Assembly: GCF_008831285.2 (NCBI RefSeq)
Contig: NC_045149.1
Coordinates: 11,968,629-12,032,628, forward strand
Length of the DNA stretch: 64,000 bases
From: Nymphaea colorata
Lineage: Eukaryota; Streptophyta; Magnoliopsida; Nymphaeales; Nymphaeaceae
Direction: 5' to 3'
A model generated the notes under the pieces. That model did not search any database, had not been told where the DNA came from, and worked only from the letters and a program-made list of their open reading frames with translations. A program made the translations under genes and the position numbers. Positions 60,195 through 64,000 of this stretch are shown here, piece after piece (positions within the stretch are counted from its first letter, which is position 1; each line of letters opens with the position of its first letter).

Positions 60195-62132
60195 CTATGA
60201 CTCGTCAGTTTCCTGAGGAGTCTCCTGCTGTTCTGCTTGGTTTTGGGTGACAGCTGAATGTCCTTTCATGGATACTGACTTCAGAAGGTGGTTATAGTTA
60301 CCCTTCTCCTTGAACAGTTGAGCAAAATGATGCTTGCAGTAAATAACACCCTCAAGAGACGCATATGTGGATATTGTTAATGCACAACCGCCATATGCAC
60401 ACCTGAAACAATGCTTGTGATAACACTGCCCTTCCACAGTCACCTGTCACAGAACATAAAAATGCTTACAATATATGGTGCCCACTCACTTGTTTTTGAT
60501 AGTGTTTGCAATAAATGGTAGACCATTGGAATCCAACCACGAACATAAAAGTGACAAGATTGGCATGGATTATGAAACAGAGACGTACTTAAGGATGAGC
60601 ATCTCATTGTTTAGCTTGTGAAAAATGCTTGTTCAGAAAGTACACAAGTAACCAAAGCTTCGGCTCAATCACCAATTACAATTGAGCTGAATATTGGTCC
60701 TCAGCTCATGCTCAGTTTATACTAATTGAGCGTCAGTTTGGCCCAATCATTCTGCATTCTAAACCATTCAAGCCATTGAATTTGGTCTTTATCATCAATG
60801 AACCAGTCCAAAGAATGCCAACATGGCTCATTATAATTACGCCCCAGCCATACAAGTATGTAGGATTAAGCAGAAATAGTCATCTGCAGTAACAAGTTGA
60901 ACAAACCTTGTATTTATAAGACAGAATCTAATCAATACTTAACACTTTGAGTATCTCCCAGTTTTTTGAACAAAAATAAGAATTTCTAGAAAAAAAAAAG
61001 TCCAAGAATATTCAGATTCTCAGATTGTTTCAAACATTTAAAAAAAAGGCAAAGCTAATTTCATTTTTACTTTCTTTTGCATTGATTTAGATATTGTCAA
61101 ATTTGATTGTACAGCATCAACAGTAGAATGTGAAGGCCAAAATTGTGGACAATTGTTTTGACATTGCTTTGGAAACTATAAATCATCTCAGTACAATGAG
61201 AAGATAACTGCTGAATCCATTCAAAATTCAACATCTTCTAGTTCTGAAGTAAACCTAAACTGTCATTTTTAATGCACTCAGACTTTTCATGTTTCCTGCA
61301 ACAAGTATAAAATAGAAAGCAGGACTGTAACCCTGTCAATCATTTCTTGGCAAAAATTTTACTGGAAAAAGTTCTTATGGGCAATGAAAAACTCCAAACG
61401 AAGTCAATAAGATCTATTACATATGTTCGCCCAAGTTTGGGATATTCATTTGATGTTTGGAGCAAAAATAACTTGCAAGTTGCAACGCAACTGATGAAAA
61501 ATGAATTCAACTAGCTAACCTTACTGAGTAAGTAAGCCAATGTGGTCATTGTGTATTATCCTAATAGCGTTCAATGAACTATGAATTTTTACACACTACA
61601 ATATCTGGAGGTAAAGGAGAGTTAAATCTTCCTCAAACCAATTAAAATTTACTGAATCATGAGATGCACAGCATTAAAATAAAAGCTTGAAGAACAGTCC
61701 AGAGTGACTAACCTTCTCTAGAGGATATACTGTTTTGTCACACGCAGCACACTTGTCCTGTGTGCCAGTGAAGATGGAAGAAAACTTGCTTGGGGCCCTG
61801 GACTGCAATTCCAACAGAAGTGATTTTTTAGCATTGATGTCTGGTTCCAGAACATTACTATTGACTACGACAGATCATCAGTAGAAAAGTGAGCACTCCA
61901 TTACAAAGTTACCTGTTCAAGCCTTTCTGGGGATTTTGGAGCTGGGAAAAGGACAAAAGAAGAAAAAAAGGATTATTTAATACTGATTAACAAAGTACTG
62001 CTGCCAAACAAGGGCAAAAAAAAAAGTCTTACGTAAATTGAAGCTCTTGTTGAAACTGCCTGTTTCCTTAAAAAGTTGTTCAAAATGAGGCTTGCAGTAA
62101 AGGACACCCTCCAATGAAGAGTAGTTGCTCAT
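60195..62132 (-). CDS. Two-LIM-domain protein (WLIM2/PLIM2-like), 5' end outside the window
   Basis: Exons on the minus strand: 62033-62132, 61913-61941 (only 29 bases), 61713-61802 and 60195-60443. Phases agree. The first exon, with the start codon and the first half of LIM1, is not visible and should lie beyond 64000. LIM1 end: SNYSSLEGVLYCKPHFEQLF. A linker, PPKSPERLEQSRAPSKFSSI, follows. LIM2 has all its zinc ligands: CAAC, then 17 residues, HKHC, CFRC, X4, C, X15, CKHH. The tail is acidic and Gln-rich and ends ETDES. Plant two-LIM proteins bind and bundle F-actin and also enter the nucleus. KEKGNYNHLLKS after LIM2 resembles WLIM2/PLIM2 proteins. The spacer between the LIM domains is about 45 residues, as usual. 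The intron upstream of 62133 exceeds 1.8 kb and contains a Mutator-like MITE. Confidence 0.93.
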
Positions 62133-63677
62133 CTGAATATGAAAACAAACATAAAAGGCCAATGAAGAATGCAAATGTGATCCTTCATAATTTCAGACTT
62201 CAAAGAGAACTAAAGAGACAGAAGACAAATATGAATAACATGAAACATAGCTTCAGTGCTAACAAGAGAAAATACAAGCAAACTTCAAAAAGGAGATGGA
62301 TTTATATTAGCAAATGATAAAATATCAAGGGGTGTCAGGAAGCAGATAATTCTGATAAAAAATAGGCAGTTATTAGAATGACATATGGTATATATCAGCA
62401 TGTCCATGTCTACTTACCACGCCGAGCTACTAAGAGCATAAGTGGTACTTTTCATGCAACCAATCCAGTCAAAAGGTTGACCATAAACCAGTTCTGCCTA
62501 ATTTTCCACAGGATGTGTAGATTTGGAGCTTTATGGCTTCTTGCATAACTTCATTTCCAGACAACAGAAGAACAAGAAATCCAACCAAATTTCTCCAACC
62601 TCAAAAAAATCTATGTGCTCTGAACCGCCTCCAGAATGGGGAAATAATAATCAAAGTAGAACTAAAATTAATGTTAGCAATCACTTGTCATCAAACCCTC
62701 AACCTATAGGAAAGTTCTATCAAAGTAATTGCTGCCATTTCATTAATTTGAAGAAATCTCACAAAAACAAATTAACTTAAAACGAGCTACGATAAGTTGG
62801 CTCACTACAATGTCGTTCGTCTCATGAAATCAAAATGCATGGTGTCCAGGTTGCTTACTCCTCTAAAAAATAAACACTATCCACTTCTCTTGTCAATGCA
62901 ACCACCAGCCATCTAAGAATTCTAAGCTCAAGGGCAATATTTTCAAGGCCAGTCAACACGAGTACGACGGTTCATTTTAGTTATGTGTAACCAATTATTA
63001 AACACTTACAGGAAACAAAAAATTATGGTCTCAGACACTGGCATTTACATATAAGCAAGGAGTTAACAAGACAATCCAGTTCAAATCAAGCACTAAAAAT
63101 TTTCCCTCCTGTTGAGCTTTTCTTCATTACTCAATTAGGTCATATGTAATTCAAAAAATGTCACAGGGTAGGACCAACTAAAATAGTGGAGTCGTGGAAA
63201 GTTGAAACAGATGTGGACATTTGATTGCATTTGACAGGCGAGTTGATAGAAGCAACAATCTCCAACCATGACACACCAGTTACATCAATTTTTTGTTGTT
63301 TTGATAGAAGACCTAGTTGATTCTCTTTTACTAAGTTGGTAAAGGAAAAAAGAGGCAACATTGCACAAATCAAGGCAGTTCATAACAAACTGACTGGCAA
63401 GAGACATGGTAAATGATGGAAGTATCATCCCCAATGCAGTTTGATCTATCAATCGTCTCTCATTAGGACCAGGTGATGTTGCTTTTGCAAAGGAACTACA
63501 ATCTCAACCTACCAATAGATTACAGATAATTGGTGATAATCCAAACTATTAGTACTCAATTGGATATGTTCATCATTGATCTGTTAACAATGAGATTTAT
63601 GTCGTAAGAAATGAAGACAAAGGCAAATCTCCTACATCCAGGAACCGTGATGATCTCACTGCATAGTATTTTGTTCC
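62133..63677. other. Intron of the LIM gene
   Basis: Between the first visible exon and the right edge I found no second LIM half-domain, so this is intron. The short frames carry no motif. Confidence 0.6.
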
Positions 63678-63750
63678 CTATGTCACATAGGTATGGGTGC
63701 GGGTATAGGTTCGGACCATTTTCAAAAAACTTGGGTACGGAGGGTATGAT

Positions 63751-63815
<65 letters not shown>

Positions 63816-64000
63816 CAAAAAATAAGAACTCAAACAAACAAAATAGAACATTCATGATACCAAATTTTATAGATTATTAACAAGAAACTAATGAAGAAAG
63901 TATGAAAGTAACAAACATACTAAAAATCCAAAATATATGATCATTACACACTGGTGTAGAGTTAGCTGGAGATGCACGTTTGCCAGAAAAAGTTAGCCGG
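63678..64000. mobile_element. Mutator-like MITE, copy 3, cut by the window edge
   Basis: It begins CTATGTCACATAGGTATGGG and continues GTGCGGGTATAGG, TCGGACCATTTT and AAAAACTTGGGTACGG, as copy 2 does at 33146. An AT microsatellite (63756-63814) follows, as in the other copies. The right end is not reached. Confidence 0.7.
63756..63814. repeat. (AT)n microsatellite
   Basis: About 58 bases of AT dinucleotides inside the third Mutator-like copy. Confidence 0.95.

Overview
This is nuclear DNA of a flowering plant. Three recognisable genes are spread over 64 kb. All three are on the minus strand, all are split by GT-AG introns, and all encode plant-type proteins: an LRR receptor-like pseudokinase, an actin-depolymerizing factor and a LIM-domain protein. 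The rest is almost entirely transposon-derived DNA, introns and AT/CT microsatellites. Nothing in the sequence fixes the species.

Layout. 1-730 is GC-richer and may be organelle-derived. 731-1935 is a very long imperfect palindrome (foldback). 2138-15300 is a nest of retrotransposons. A decayed minus-strand Ty3 element of the Tat type is cut in its reverse transcriptase by a 4.0-kb LTR-like insertion (5512-9542). A decayed Ty1/copia element is cut by a related 2.65-kb insertion (12095-14742) with a perfect 5-bp target duplication. A third member of this LTR family lies on the opposite strand at 50455-53088. 16860-18440 is another old Ty3 relic, carrying a Tourist-like MITE. 19936-24993 is an almost complete CRM-like Ty3 retrotransposon with both LTRs, primer binding site, polypurine tract and a CATAC target duplication. 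Its gag is split by a GC-rich hAT MITE. Small hAT-like, PIF/Harbinger-like and Mutator-like MITEs, many with visible target duplications, are scattered between 17 and 43 kb and at the right edge. 54800-58620 is an old plus-strand copia element.

Genes. The receptor pseudokinase (29727-36491, 13 exons, 658 residues) is probably a plasma-membrane signalling protein. The ADF (44888-49328, 3 exons, 139 residues, first exon only the ATG) is a cytosolic actin-turnover factor of the ADF7/ADF10 kind. The LIM protein (60195 to beyond the right edge) is a two-LIM actin-bundling protein of the WLIM2/PLIM2 kind. ADF and LIM both act on F-actin, but nothing in the sequence shows that their proximity is functional. 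The novelty here lies mainly in the mobile DNA: an LTR family with a conserved terminal hairpin module, a foldback element, and a Mutator-like MITE family with GC-rich ends.
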